A stretch of DNA of 64,000 bases from Berberis thunbergii. Taxonomy: Eukaryota > Streptophyta > Magnoliopsida > Ranunculales > Berberidaceae. The notes below the pieces were generated by a model. It saw nothing but the letters and a program-made list of their open reading frames with translations. It was not told the origin of the DNA and did not search any database. How positions within the stretch are numbered: position 1 is the first letter of the stretch; every line of letters begins with the position of its first letter. Of this stretch, positions 42,000 through 53,705 are shown one piece after another. The stretch covers positions 53,417-117,416 of the forward strand of contig QNQO01006995.1 in assembly GCA_003290165.1 (NCBI GenBank), written 5' to 3'. The translations under genes and the position numbers were made by a program.

Positions 42000-42310
42000 T
42001 TCAAGTTTGACCCATCACACTCACTCTCACCAAACTCATCTACCACAAGACAAAATCCCAGTCGTGTGCCTTTTCAAAGTCAATCTTACATCAAATGATC
42101 AGAGTGGTCAATGAGCTCATTAGCTACTATCACCCAATCAAGAATCTTATCTATTCTTCACAAAAGTACCACCCCATCAAGAATCTGTTTATCTTTTATA
42201 AAAGCTCCTCGATTTGGTAATCGAATTTAAACATGTCTTCAACCTCTTAGCCATTGCCTTCGCAATAATCTTTTACATACCACCAACGAAACTGTGAGAT
42301 GATTTTTAAA
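42000..42310 (-). pseudogene. Decayed L1-type LINE reverse transcriptase fragment
   Basis: The minus strand reads, with stops, KIIAKAMAKRLKTCLNSI, ILDWVIVANELIDHSDHLM and KIDFEKAHDWDFV. These are the RT fingers and palm motifs of plant L1 elements (KIIAKxLAxRLK, QILDxxxIANExID, KxDFEKAYDxxxW). Several stops and a local duplication of ILD-type sequence show old decay. Confidence 0.65.
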
Positions 42311-42710
42311 CACTGGTTAGAAGCAAGGTTTGAAAAGTGAATGCTATAACCTTTACTATAGCGACAAACTTTGAGTCTTTTCTTTGATAACTATACAATC
42401 AGTTTAATTGTCAAATTTTCTTTTCTTTAATGTTACAAACTCAATTCAGTAACTCGTCTATAAAATATTATACAAGTAAGTGTCTCACTCGCAAGAACAA
42501 TGTCTTGATTATCAGAAAACAAGGAATACGGGTAAGGGCCAGGGCAAGCAGCCTAGTACCCCATCTTAACATGCATCCTCAAACCCTTGTAGCCTTGTTA
42601 GAAGCTAATACATTATAGATATGCTATTACCACCCCTCACTTAATGTTTATTCAACATAAGTCTGTTATGTAAAATTAGATTGTTTTAAAGAATCAAAGA
42701 ACATACCATG

Positions 42711-43189
42711 TGTCACAACTAGTACCGTTGGTCAGGGAAACCAAGGTCAGAGGTCTTTCAAGACTTTCCTAATGGTCTCAAAACTCAATGTTCCCTTTTG
42801 AAAAGTGCCCAAATGCTTAGCATCTATATTATAGGGGGAAGGTTTGAGCTCTTGACTGTGAGGACGTGTTGCCTCCATTACATAGTCGGGCCAGACTGTA
42901 CCGCTAACATTTTTATTGTTTTCTTTGCATTGCTTTTCAACTTCAAACTTGTATTTCCATCGATCGATAGCATCGAACAAGTCTTGAGCAACGTCTTTCC
43001 GAACGTTCCTCCTCATTGTAATCTATTGAATGTTAATGAGAGCTTTTACTGACTATTGTGCATTGTTATATTGTCTACAGATTGATATTGTGCATTCTTA
43101 AGTTAATATTTGTGCCCGTCAAAGTAACTACTCATAGGCTTACTAGTGAATTGGATAGCTAGTGTCGCACTGATTACTAGTCTGTGACA
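42711..43189 (+). mobile_element. Chromovirus 5' LTR
   Basis: The LTR starts TGTCACAACTAGTACCGTTGG and ends CTGTGACA, two bases before the primer site. Its first 125 bp match the 3' LTR start at 47,868; after AGCATCTATA the two diverge. Confidence 0.75.
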
Positions 43190-43191
43190 GT

Positions 43192-43204
43192 TGGTATCAG
43201 AGCC
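43192..43204 (+). other. Primer-binding site for initiator tRNA-Met
   Basis: TGGTATCAGAGCC two bases after the LTR is the standard complement to the 3' end of plant initiator tRNA-Met, used to prime minus-strand DNA synthesis. Confidence 0.9.
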
Positions 43205-43216
43205 AGAGCTTGTTGA

Positions 43217-44360
43217 ATGCAAACCAGGATGCAGGAACTAAATGAGTGCCTTAGCGCTAGGGAGGAACGACAGGCTAGTCGAATGCATAGACTAGAAAGC
43301 AGAATGGACCAATTGAACACTTTGGGAGAACAGATTAGTCGGTTGGATGGACTTTTTTCACTGGCAGACAGAGTGGATTCGCTGGCTGAGCACGTTGATA
43401 ACTTAGAGGGATGGACAGTCGCTATGGAAGAGTCGCCTCACCCCACAGCTCAGGTGATGAGTGACGTCCAATTACAGTTTGAAGACTTATTTGCAAGGGT
43501 TGGCTTGCTGACTAAGGCCACAGGGACGACTGATCACCCTAGGATGAAAGTGCCTGAGCCAAAGTCATATGATGGGGCACGAGATGGGAAGGAGTTAGAG
43601 AACTTCTTGTTTGATCTGGAGCAGTATTTTCGCGCGGTGAACCCCAAATCAGAAGAAGCCAAGGTTACCATGGCGACCATGTACTTAGCAGGTGATGCGA
43701 AACTATGGTGGAGAACCAAATATACAGATATGGAAGAAGGTCACATCCTTATTAGAACTTGGGCAGACCTCAAGAAGGAACTCAGAAATCAATTCTTGCC
43801 TGAGAACACTGATTTCTTAGCAAGGAGGAAGCTCCACACCATCAAACAGACAGGCAATATTCGAGACTATGTCCGACAATTCTCAACTTGCTTGCTAGAT
43901 ATTCGAGACATGTCTGAGAAGGACAAAGTTTTCTATTTCATGGAACAAGCTCAGCCGCTTCTACAAGCAGAATTGTAAAGGTAGAAGGTGACAGATATTA
44001 CAAGTGTTATTGCGGCAGCAGAAAGGTTTAGCGATTATATGCCCATGACTGGATCCACTTCGCTCAATCACTCCACAGCTAGAACTGGCAGTACCAATTC
44101 AAGCTCAGGGTCGAATGCTCACTCACCTCACCAAAACTGGGGAAACTCAAGTCAGAACAGAGGAAACTACAATTCCCGGCCGTCCAACCAGAATTGGAGT
44201 TCCAACAAAAATTGAAATGTCAGCTCTAGCAACTCAAATTACAACAACAAATGAGGGAAAAACTACTCGGGGCAGTGGAGACCATCTGCCCCTGCCCCAT
44301 GCATTCTTTGCAATAGCAGGGATCACCCAACAGGCAAATGTCCATCCAAACCAGCTCTAC
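43217..44360 (+). pseudogene. Chromovirus gag
   Basis: 43,217-43,978 encodes an N-terminal coiled coil (about residues 1-75) and the gag core with YDGARDGKELENFLFDLEQY, YLAGDAKLWWRTKY and TWADLKKELRNQFLPENTDF. The same frame continues through stops at 43,976, 43,982, 44,213 and about 44,251 to a CX2CX4HX4C knuckle ([14 protein letters not shown], 44,309-44,350) and straight into pol. Because only stops interrupt, the ancestral gag-pol was one ORF. Confidence 0.8.
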
Positions 44361-44368
44361 ACTCATTA

Positions 44369-45679
44369 ATGTCCTTGCTTCAAGCAGAACCTTCTAACTC
44401 GAACGCATCGAGCTCGAACCCCACCAATAGTGAGACCTCCCAGATGGGAGCTCTACGTAAGCTCAATGCTGTCAAAGGAGAAATTTATGAGCACCCACAC
44501 AAGAAGGTTTTGCAATACATCGACGTCACTATCAATGGGTTCCCTTCCCAAGCACTGTTGGATTCCGGAGCGACAGACAATTTTATTGCCCCAGATGAAG
44601 CTAAACGTGTGGGTCTGAACTTAGAAGGAGATGTGGGTAAGTTGAAAGCTCTCAACTCTAAGGCAATCTCTATTAATGGTATGGCTACAGTTGTGCCACT
44701 ATGGGTTGGTCCATGGGAAGGAAGATCAAACTTCTTGGCCGTTCCACTTGATGATTTTAAGGTGATTCTTGGCCAAGATTTCTTCCGAGGAGCTGCAGCA
44801 GGACCATTACCTTTCATGGACTCCTTGGGGTTTTTCGGACCCAGACTACGCATTGTACCAACCTCAATTCGACCAACAACTCATGATAGAATATTGTCGG
44901 AGCTCCAAGTCAAGAGAGGCTTGGCCAAAGGAGAAGATACATACTTAGCTGTGGCAAAGCTAGAGATGGAAGATGATACTAGCAAAATCCCTGAGGAAGT
45001 TGCCCAAGTTATTGCTGACTTCAGCGAAGTGATGCCGAATGAATTGCCAAAGAATCTGCCTCCCAGAAGGCTCATTGATCACGAAATTGAGTTAGTCCCT
45101 GGTGCCAAGCCACCCGCACGTAGTCCATATCGCATGAGCCCTCTAGAGCTGACCGAATTGAGAACACAACTAGATGGCTTGTTGGAATCGGGATTCATTC
45201 GGTCATCTAAAGCACCTTATGGGGCACCTGTTCTTTTTCACCGGAAACATGATGGCAGTCTTCGCCTTTGTGTTGATTATAGAGCCTTGAACAAAGTCAC
45301 TATAAAGAACAAATACCCGCTGCCGCTCATTGCAGACTTATTCGACCAACTTGGATCCGCCAGATACTTCACAAAACTCGACTTGAGATCAGGTTACCAT
45401 CAGGTCCGCATTGCTGCTGGTGACGAACCCAAAACTGCTTGTTCTACTAGATATGGGTCATATGAGTTCCTAGTAATGCCCTTCGGCTTGACCAATGCTC
45501 CAGCTACATTTTGCACCCTTATGAATGGCATGTTCCGTCACCTTCTGGACAAGTCTGTGGTTGTCTATCTTGACGACATTGTGGTTTATAGTGGGACTAT
45601 AGATGAACACCTACATTATTTGCGAGAAGTGTTCCAAATCCTTAGGGATAATCATCTCTTTGTCAAGAAGGAAAAGTGA
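44369..45679 (+). pseudogene. Chromovirus protease and reverse transcriptase
   Basis: This 436-codon open stretch in the gag frame encodes the protease ([20 protein letters not shown], about residues 60-80, catalytic DSG). The RT follows with [34 protein letters not shown] and the intact catalytic [11 protein letters not shown] near residue 408. It stops at TGA 45,677-45,679, where a cysteine codon is expected ([16 protein letters not shown]). The frame then continues. Confidence 0.85.
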
Positions 45680-46563
45680 TCATTTGGCCAGACCCAGATC
45701 AATTTCTTGGGTCATGTTATTGGCAATGGCAAGATTCGGATGGACATGGAGAAAGTCAAGGCAATCCATGATTGGAACTCTCCTAAGAACGTGTCTCAAC
45801 TACGTTCTTTCCTTGGACTTGCAAACTATTATCATCGCTTCATAAGGGACTACTCTAAGAGAGTTGTTGCCCTGATAAATTTGTTGAAACAAGACCGAAC
45901 ATAGGAATGGGATAGGCAGTGTGAAGCTTCATTCCAAGACTTGAAATTGGTCGTGATGAAAGATCTAGTATTGGCCTTGCCAGACATCACCAAGCCCTTT
46001 GAAGTACAAACAGATGCATCTGATTATGCCTTAGGGGGAGTTTTACTTCAAGATGGTCACCCCGGTAGCATATGAGAGTCGAAAGTTGAATGATACAGAG
46101 TCTCGTTACTCATCTCAGGAAAAGGAATTGCTTGCCATTGTACATTGTTATGGGTGTGGAGACACTACCTCTTGGGATCTCAAGTCCTTGTTAAAACGGA
46201 TAATGCTGCAGCAAGCCATTTCCTACTCAGAAAATGCTAACCTCCAACCAATCTCGATGGCAGGAAAAATTAGCAAAATTTGACTTAGTATTGGAATACA
46301 AGTCAGGGCGCACTAACAATGTAGCTGATGCACTCAGTAGAAGGGCAGACCTTGCAGTGCTAACCCATACTGGTCCGAGGCACACCATCTTAGAGAAGAT
46401 CAAAGTAGGCCTACAGACAGATCCACAAGCGAAGGCGATTACAGAGTTGATCAAGCAGGGCAAAACTCGACGGTTCTGGATAAAAGATGGAGCAATACTC
46501 ACAACTGATAATCACCTCTATGTTCCAAGAACTTCGGGTTTGAGGAAAGAACTTTTGAGATAA
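45680..46563 (+). pseudogene. Chromovirus RT thumb and RNase H, frameshifted
   Basis: After the stop the frame continues with [20 protein letters not shown] and [15 protein letters not shown], a stop at 45,902-45,904, then the RNase H start with FEVQTDASDYALGGVLLQDG. A one-base shift near 46,050 moves to VAYESRKLNDTESRYSSQEK. A further shift near 46,170-46,230 leads to EKLAKFDLVLEYKSGRTNNV and ADALSRRADL. The catalytic residues are still visible across the breaks. Confidence 0.8.
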
Positions 46564-47856
46564 TGCCATGACACCCATTGGGCGGGACATCCAGGTTGGA
46601 GACGAACACTTGCATTGCTAGAAAGGGGTACTATTGGCCGCAGATACAGGAGAATGTAATGGGCTATGTTCGAAACATGTCTTATTTGCCAGCAAGATAA
46701 GGTTGAAAGAGATCGACCAGTAGGCTTACTAGAGCCCCTGCCTGTTCCAACTCGTCCTTGGGAAAGTGTTTCCATGGACTTCATTATGGGGTTACCGAAA
46801 GTGGAAGATTTCAGGAGTATCCTTGTAGTTGTTGACCGATTCTCAAAGTATGTGACCTTTGTGCGGACCGGACTGACTTGCACAGCCGAAGATACGGCGC
46901 AATTGTTCCTCAAGCATGTAGTGAAGTATTGGGGACTGCCCGAAAATATTGTTAGCGACCGTGATGCTCGCTTCACAGGAAAGTTCTGGAAGGAGTTGTT
47001 CAAGCTCTTGGGATCCAAACTTAATATGTCGACAAGCCAACATCCCTAATCTGACGGATAGACTGAGCGCTTTAACTCTATGCTTGAAGAATACCTTCAT
47101 CATTTTGTAAGTGCAAACCAGAAAAATTGGGTGGGACTACTTGATGTTGCACAATTCTGTTTCAACTTACAAAAGAGCTCAGCTACTCACTCCAGCCCCT
47201 TTCAGTTGGTTACTGGTCAGCAACCATTGACACCACATACAGTACTTACCGGATACCAAGGACCCAACCCAAGAGCTCTTGAATTTGTCAAAGCTTGGCA
47301 GAAAAACATTGAAGTTGCTCGAGCCTATCTTGAGAAAGCCTCCCATCACATGAAGAAATGGGCCGACAAGAAACGACGAATTGATCCTTTTGAAGTCGGG
47401 GACTTGGTATTGGTGAAGCTAGATATGTTCAACAAGTATAAAAGGACAGCTAGAGCACACAACAATCTGTTTCGCAAGTATGAGGGACCGGTACAGATTA
47501 TTGAGAAAGTCGGTAAAGTCTTCTATCGCGTCAAGTTACCACATTGGCTCCATTTCACCCATCCTGTCTTCCATGCAAGCAACTTGAAGTCCTACCATGC
47601 AGATGCCACTGATCCCACAAGAAATATATCTACACAAGCATTGCCTAAGCATCCTACTAAACCAGATCGAGAAGTGGAAGAAATCTTAGCTGACCGCCTC
47701 ATCAACAACACAGGCCCGGATAGAGAGTATTTGGTCAAGTGGCAGGATGAACCTCCTTCAGAGATCAGTTGGGAGCCAGTCGAGCATCTGCTGCCATACC
47801 TCTCAAAGCTGGAAGAGTGCTTGGAAAAGTTCGTTGCGAGGGCGTCAGCGAATTGA
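46564..47856 (+). pseudogene. Chromovirus integrase with C-terminal chromodomain
   Basis: The HHCC zinc site spans about 46,567-46,690 (CHDTHWAGHPGW...TCLICQQDKVERDRP). The catalytic core has SMDFIMGLPKVEDFRSILVV, VSDRDARFTGKFWKEL and ERFNSMLEEYL, the D-D-E triad. Two stops lie at 47,048 and 47,060. 47,080-47,856 adds the GPFxVxxKVGxVxYxLxLP-like C-terminal domain and a chromodomain (REVEEILADRLI, YLVKWQDEPPSEISWEPVEH). In chromoviruses the chromodomain guides integration to marked chromatin. Confidence 0.85.
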
Positions 47857-47867
47857 GTGTGGGAGAA

Positions 47868-48150
47868 TGTCAGGACTAGTACGTTGGTCAGGGAAACCAA
47901 GGTCAGAGGCCTTTCAAGACTTTCCTAATGGTCTCAAAACTCAATGTTCCCTTTTGAAAAGTGCCCAAATGCTTAGCATCTATACTTGGGGTACCTTTGC
48001 TCTCTTTTGAAGTCGGACTGTTTAAGAGAGTCTTTATTTTATGTCACGTCAGATTCAGATGCTCTTTATATGTTGTCTTTTGTATCCGTCTCAGGACGCT
48101 GGTTGTTACATCTTTCCAATAATCAATAGAGTGTGTTTGTGTAATTCTTT
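47868..48150 (+). mobile_element. Chromovirus 3' LTR
   Basis: It starts TGTCAGGACTAGTACGTTGG after the purine-rich GTGTGGGAGAA. It matches the 5' LTR to AGCATCTATA (47,989), then follows a different course with CTTTATATGTTG and AATAATCAATAGAGTGTG. The end near 48,150 is approximate. Confidence 0.65.
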
Positions 48151-48429
48151 TTTATTTCTTAAATGATTGCAAATCACATAAGCTTCCAAGTATTACAACT
48201 CTACATTGACTACGGAAAGGAAAATAAACAACTGAAATATTAATTGTTGGCGGAAAGAAGCAGATCAGGCTCTGAAGTGAATTCGCATGGCCCTCTAGAT
48301 CGTAAATACTTTCAGCAAATTGCAAAGCTTCATTGATGTCCCTAAGGTTACTGAAGACTAAACCTTGCATGGGAGTTAATTTTTGCCCCGACAGAATGTC
48401 GGGGGATTGTACCCCCATCTACATTGACC

Positions 48430-49020
48430 TCTCCGCCCCGTCGGGTTGAAGAACAGATTGCTCTTGTACCGCTTGATTATCCCCTTTTTCTAAGATGAGC
48501 CACCGCTGTTGTGATCTTGTGCGAGTGGAGTGATGCGCCTACATTCACTATTTCTGGCTCTAATTCAAACTGCACTGTGGGATCCAAATGGATCTGAGAA
48601 CATTCTAACTGCTTCAGTGCAGCATAATGGCAGCCTCGTGCCACAGGCTGGTCCCTACCTATCGTTCCTTCAAAATTGTTAGCAGTGTACTTAACGCACT
48701 GGTGAAAGGTGGAGACTACTGCTTCCATCTAGCGCAACCATGATCTTCCCAAGATAAGGTAGTAGGTAGACGACAGATCTACTGCCAGAAGTCCAGGAAC
48801 ATGACTTTTCTGAGTTGTGCCTCTTCTGTCACTACTGCTAACCTTATCTTCTTGATCGGAAAACATTTCTCTTCGCTGAATCCAATCAGCGGGTAGTCTG
48901 AGGACACCAAGTTCTCCTATTTGAAGTCTATATTGTGGAATGTGTTGTAGAACAAGACGTTGAGTGAGCTTCCAGTATCTACCAGAGCTCTCTTTAGCTC
49001 CCACCATGCAATGAAGATCG
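48430..49020 (-). pseudogene. Tat-like protease region
   Basis: Minus-strand readings include RALVDTGSSLNVLFYNTFHN (49,010-48,950), the aspartic protease active site. DLSSTYYLILGRSWLR (48,776-48,729), a stop, and MEAVVSTFHQCVKY (48,728 downward) are the conserved end of the Tat protease (normally LGRPWLxxMKAVxSTYH). Frames change twice between them. Confidence 0.7.
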
Positions 49021-49573
49021 ATATGACAATAGCGTCATTGTATGATGTTTGGACTCTTTTGAGGTCCTTGTCTTTAAAGGTTAAGGTGGGAATGAGGTTT
49101 TACACCCTCGAGTATTTGCGGGTTGTGTCTGCATCTCCAGTAGAGTTCGCTTGTAGGACCTGTTTGACTGACCTTCATCCCAATTCAACTCCATGAAGGA
49201 CATAGATTATGCCCGAAATCTCCTTGATTGACTCCCTCGGTCCCTGCGACGTTCTAGTCGTTTCTCAAAGCCCAAGAGTTGTTTTAGTTTGCCCCTATGG
49301 ATCCAATACATCTCGTAACTTAGGCTCTTGTAGCCGCTGGTATCATGGTCCCCCTCCTGCTGGTATGAGCACTACTTGTTGTCACATTTGGAGGGGCCTC
49401 CACTGCTTCGGGGGCCACTTCAGATCTTCCCAGTTTTTCATGGAATTCAGGATATTCAATATGCTATAACTAAGGGGGGTCACAGATCTGGATTTCTAAA
49501 TGACATACTCTCTGAGTGTTTCATTGGATCTCTGTTTCAGAGAGAGTATGTAGTGTGGGCCTTTCCGAAGACG

Positions 49574-49969
49574 CTAATTTCTGACAAAATGCCTCAGGAA
49601 CTCTTTCGCCAGCGTCTTGATTGAGTCGATCAACTTCGGCGGGTGGCTATGGAACCGTGTTAGTTCTGACTTCTTCGGGCTAGTAGGGAAAGTTTTGCAC
49701 ATCACCGACTTGGATCTTTCTTTGAATGCCATTACATGCTGGTAGTGGCATTGGTAGTGGCATAGGTGGTCAAATGGGTTGGTAGTCCCATCGTAAAAGT
49801 TGAGCTTTGGAGGCGTGAACTTTTTGGGAAGAGCTTCGTCACGATACGATCCACGAATGGTGGAACAGATAGACAATATAGTACACCCTTCTGCAGGGGG
49901 GTTCTGAGGGCCAAGCCTCTCTGCCCTGAGAGTCGATTCCGCATTAGCTGCACCGCCTCCCCTAGTCAA
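49574..49969 (-). pseudogene. Tat-like gag (capsid part)
   Basis: This 131-codon frame encodes LPKKFTPPKLNFYDGTTNPF, DHLCHYQCHYQHVMAF, MCKTFPTSPKKSELTRFHSH and SIDS-like IDSIKTLAKEFLRHF. These are the conserved retrotransposon gag blocks of Tat elements (P-x-F-x-x-P-x-x-x-x-YDGxxDP and CKxFPTSL). A small tandem repeat (ATGCCATTACATGCTGGTAG / TGGCATTGGTAG) inserts HYQCHYQ. Downstream frames to 49,030 are broken. Confidence 0.75.
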
Positions 49970-50319
49970 ACGAGAACTAGTGGGGGTTTGACTCTCCTGT
50001 CTTTCGGAGATGGAGGCATGTGCTGCTCCTGATCTCCATTGGCAGGTGGAGGGTTATGTTGTACGAGAGCCTCCACTGCTTTGGCAATTTGTTATATTTG
50101 AGACGACAACAAATCTATTCTGAGGTGCGTCGTTGTTGTGGCTAGCACTGATGGTGTGAGCCTGCTGTTCGTGCTCACCAGCACTACTGAGAATGACGGT
50201 ATAACGCTGATTTGAGCATTTGACATGTCCTTTGTTTTCTGTTGTTGCGTGATCTAGTGATCATCATATATTTATATTTTGAAGAGAGATGATGCTAATG
50301 ATAGGTTAGGAACTTTGTC

Positions 50320-50341
50320 GTTCCCACAAACAGCGCCAAAC
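50320..50341 (-). other. Primer-binding region of the Tat-like element
   Basis: On the minus strand GTTTGGCGCTGTTTGTGGGAAC follows the LTR end TGCATCA directly. The tRNA was not identified. Confidence 0.55.
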
Positions 50342-51121
50342 TGATGCAGTCATTTTTTACTCCTTGTTTTGACTTTGACCTGCAAATCTGCTGACCTACA
50401 CAAGGAACGCGCACACGAGCCACAGACCACTGTTGTGGTGGCCGATGGCACTCCAATGCTAAAGGTAGATAGGGATCTGAGGAAGATGTAATGTTGTAAA
50501 CAGAAAATTTGTAGCGTACCTTAGCTTACCAACCTCATGTCTCATTTATAGTGCTAGAGTCTTGATTCAACTAGGCAATTCATGGCATAATTTAAGGAAG
50601 CAGATCTTCGTGGAGATCCTTATCTAATTAGGAGTTGTGCTGTGGAGGGAAGTTTTCTAGTTAGCCTTGTGCTCCTAGATACATGGGAGATAGTTCTCGT
50701 TCTGAGAGTAGTCTATAGGTAGAAGTCTCCATATGTGACATATACTCTGGAATCTACTTCCTAGTTTGAAGCAAAGAGTTGTTGTAATTGCCCGCCGAAT
50801 TTGATCCACGAGATACTTGCCTTGACAGGGCTTATGGGTATTGAGGATAGTTGTGAGACAAGTGGGCTTAGCAGGCTGTAAGAATCTGAGTCTGTCTGAC
50901 GGACTGCATTGGGCGGGCTTAGAACAGCTTGGGCCAGATCAGTGTTGGGCTAACGTTAGGGCTTTTTTCCTCGATGACACGTGTACGACATAGAGTCAGG
51001 ATCGTTTCGGTGTATCATCAATTATTATTTTTCTGACACTAGAACTTGTTATTCCTCGGAGATCATCATGACACGTGTACGACGCAGAGTTGGGACTGTT
51101 TCGATGTATCATCAATTATTA
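50342..51121 (-). mobile_element. Tat-like 5' LTR with duplicated start
   Basis: On the minus strand it ends ...GACTGCATCA at 50,342 and starts at TGATGATACATC. The start block (TGATGATACATCGAAAC followed by CGTACACGTGTCATGATG) occurs twice, at 51,121-51,066 and 51,031-50,974, 91 bp apart. The interior shares GCCATCGGCCACCACA-type and GATCTCCACGA-type blocks with the other Tat LTR. Confidence 0.7.
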
Positions 51122-51130
51122 TTATTATTA

Positions 51131-51204
<74 letters not shown>
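51116..51204. repeat. (ATT)n microsatellite at the Tat LTR border
   Basis: About 29 units of ATT/TTA, broken once near 51,130, directly abut the outer end of the Tat-like LTR. The run produces spurious poly-leucine and poly-tyrosine frames. Confidence 0.95.
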
Positions 51205-51205
<1 letters not shown>

Positions 51206-51593
51206 AAAAATTAACCACCATATGCATTGCTTATAGTAATTAGTAAATACTATGTAGTACTTGGATCTGGGCCAAGTTATAGTCTAATCTACTTCTATAC
51301 TTTAAATTGAAATCATTATTCAAAACACTAGCCAAGTTTGAAATAAATAGGGACTCCAACTCAAAATGCTCTTGGTTGCTTGGATACACACCACCACATC
51401 AAGACGGTCCAAGTGAATAATGGGTTCTCTCCATCCATTTCTTCTTCACCATTTTATAGCTTCTAATCCGGCCATGGAATTTGCTTCAAAACTTCTTGTG
51501 GGGTGCTTTAAAAAGTTCCCCTAGGTACAACTTCCTATTAGCCATTCCCAAAGAAGCACAATAGACATGTCCAATACCACCTGGCACTAGAAG
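51205..51593. other. Intergenic sequence
   Basis: AT-rich DNA with no recognisable gene or repeat. Confidence 0.4.
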
Positions 51594-52606
51594 TAGGGGT
51601 GGGCACTGGACGGGATGGGGTGAGATATACCCATCCCTATCCCATCCCGTTCATACGGGATCAGCGTGCTGCCTATGACTACGCGAAGATTATCATAATA
51701 TAAGAGCGTGAAAAATAACTTTCTTATAATTAAGATATAGACGTGAAAAATAACTTTCTTAAACCTACAAGCAAATTGCAGGAATCTGGAATAATATGGA
51801 TAACACCTAGCAGTGAAATACCCACCAATATAGAGGCGACCCATGGAAAACCCAAGGTCTCATAAACCAGAATCAGCTCTTGAATATACGTTCTCTGACA
51901 CTACAAGATAACTCTTATTGCCCGAAGGGTGAGTAGCATATTACCTAGCAAGCTTAGTCTTAAACCAAATTAATAATGGATAAAAAAGACATGTCTAAAT
52001 ATGTCTCTCAAGATGCTATAACATTGTATACGTTACGAGCACGTGATTGATTGCAAACCTCCCTCAAGTTGCTAATCTCAAGATGCTTATAACATTGTAT
52101 ACGTAACGAGCACGTGATTGATTGCAAACCTCCCTCAAATGCTAATCTAGTTGGGATGTTTTGGGAGAGTTTCAATTTGCTTTTGTTTTCATCTGTTTTC
52201 TCCTTGAAACTTCAGATAAACCCAAAAGTGATAGCCTCGAGAGACACTCATATATAGTCTAAATCGATATTACATAATAATAACCCAAAATTAAATAAAT
52301 GAAATTCAAATGCAATCTTGAACATCAAAAGATGAAGATCCCAGAAAGGATTCAAATGCAAACACCGTGAGTTTCTGTTCAGTCGTCTTTAAGTTCATAT
52401 GAATAAAAATAATAAATAAATAAAATATTAATAATAAATATTAAAAATTAGCTCAGGACGGGACGGGATTGAAAATCTTCATCCCATCTCATCCCATTCT
52501 AGATCGAGACGGGACGAGATCGGAATGAAATTATTCAATTCCATTAAGATCCTGAAAAAATTGGGACGAGACGGGATCGGGACCGTGGGATGAGATGCCC
52601 TCCCGA
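51594..52606. mobile_element. hAT-like non-autonomous element with TAGGGGTGGGCA end (candidate)
   Basis: The left end reads TAGGGGTGGGCACTGGACGG. The right end read backward gives TCGGGAGGGCATCTCATCCC, a diverged inverted copy; both are followed inward by CGGGACGGGAT-type repeats. AGGGGTGGGCA ends are common in plant hAT-like elements. No 8-bp target duplication was found. Inside is a 70-bp tandem duplication at 52,007-52,076/52,077-52,147 (CTCAAGATGCT...CCTCCCTCAA). Confidence 0.5.
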
Positions 52607-53705
52607 TGCATATTGTGGATGAGTCTATTTTTGCAAGCCTTCTTGAGTTTGCCTGGCTCGTGACAAGTTAATAGCAAACAATTTTATAGAGGATTCGTCC
52701 ACTATTGAGAAAACTTGCCTGGAGAGTATTAGGGATAGATAATTTCGTCTTATCCGCCACTATCCATCTAAAATGATTGTAGACTCTCATAGACCATCTC
52801 AAATGGGGATGCATAACGATTAGAATTAACCAATTCTATCCACGTTTATCCATTTTGGCTCTTCAACTAAATTGATAAACTTTATCCATATCTATTCATG
52901 ATGCCATTATGGAAAATCCATCTTTGTTATCCATGAATCTTTGTTATCCATGATAACAAAAAGTGCATAGTTTTTTCAAAAGTAGTCGGAACTTTTCAAA
53001 AGCTGAACGGCTTCTAATAGTCACAAAGTTTGAAGGAGCGGATGATTTTCACATAGGTTTAATTCAATGCCCATGCTGCTTTTGAGAAGTCGCCTAAACT
53101 ATTTATAATTTGCACTTGGCGTGTAGGGGGATATCGGTTAGATAAGATTAGATATGGAATAATTCCATAAATGAGTTTTCGCAAAATTTTCAGTTTTTTT
53201 ATATACGAAAGAAAAAAAATGAAATTAAAATTTACATTTTTTTCGAGATTTTTCTTCAAACTCAATGACCAAAATTTTCATTTTTGAAGGGTTTGACAAA
53301 TTTTAGAGATTTTTCATAAATTTGAGTTTCTTATAAATTATTTATTGATTTTTGAAACAATCCATCTGATTTTCTAATATATATTGATTTCATCTCTGTT
53401 CATTTCTTGGTACTTAGGATTCATTAATGTGTTTGATGGATTTATTTACATGCATTTTTTTACATATTTCATATACCCTCGAAATGCATTATATATTTCA
53501 TGTATCCTCAAAATTTTTACTTTTTTCTTTACACCCGAAATATTTTTTTAAATCAGGAGACCGAAATTAACTCAAAAAAATGAAATCACAATCCTCGATA
53601 ATTCTAATCATTATCCATGATTCGCTATTGGAGTTGGTCTTCCTTGACTTGATTTAGTTGTTTCATTATGCCCACCAGCTCGGGCTTGGGCTCATACCTC
53701 CACCT
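52607..53705. other. Intergenic sequence
   Basis: No gene is supported. The DNA is AT-rich with simple T- and A-runs; nothing else is recognised. Confidence 0.4.

Larger units (their letters stand above)
42711..48150 (+). mobile_element. Chromovirus (Ty3/gypsy with chromodomain), stop-riddled
   Basis: A 5' LTR (42,711-43,189), a tRNA-Met primer site, a single gag-pol frame, a polypurine-like GTGTGGGAGAA and a 3' LTR starting at 47,868 are all present. Domain order is gag, protease, RT, RNase H, integrase, chromodomain. Inactivation is mostly by single stops, which suggests fairly recent decay. The right end is approximate, because the two LTRs share only their first 125 bp or so. Confidence 0.85.
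48430..51121 (-). mobile_element. Tat-like Ty3/gypsy element, 3'-truncated, minus strand
   Basis: Reading right to left there is an LTR (51,121-50,342), a primer region with GGCGCTGTTTGTGGGAAC, gag and protease. RT, RNase H and integrase are absent; the element breaks off next to the chromovirus. The LTR is homologous to the split Tat LTR at 2,714-3,127/18,471-18,730, so both belong to one family or to sister families. Confidence 0.75.

Noticed and set aside
51046..51243. Poly-leucine and poly-tyrosine frames
   Set aside because: They are readings of an (ATT)n microsatellite.
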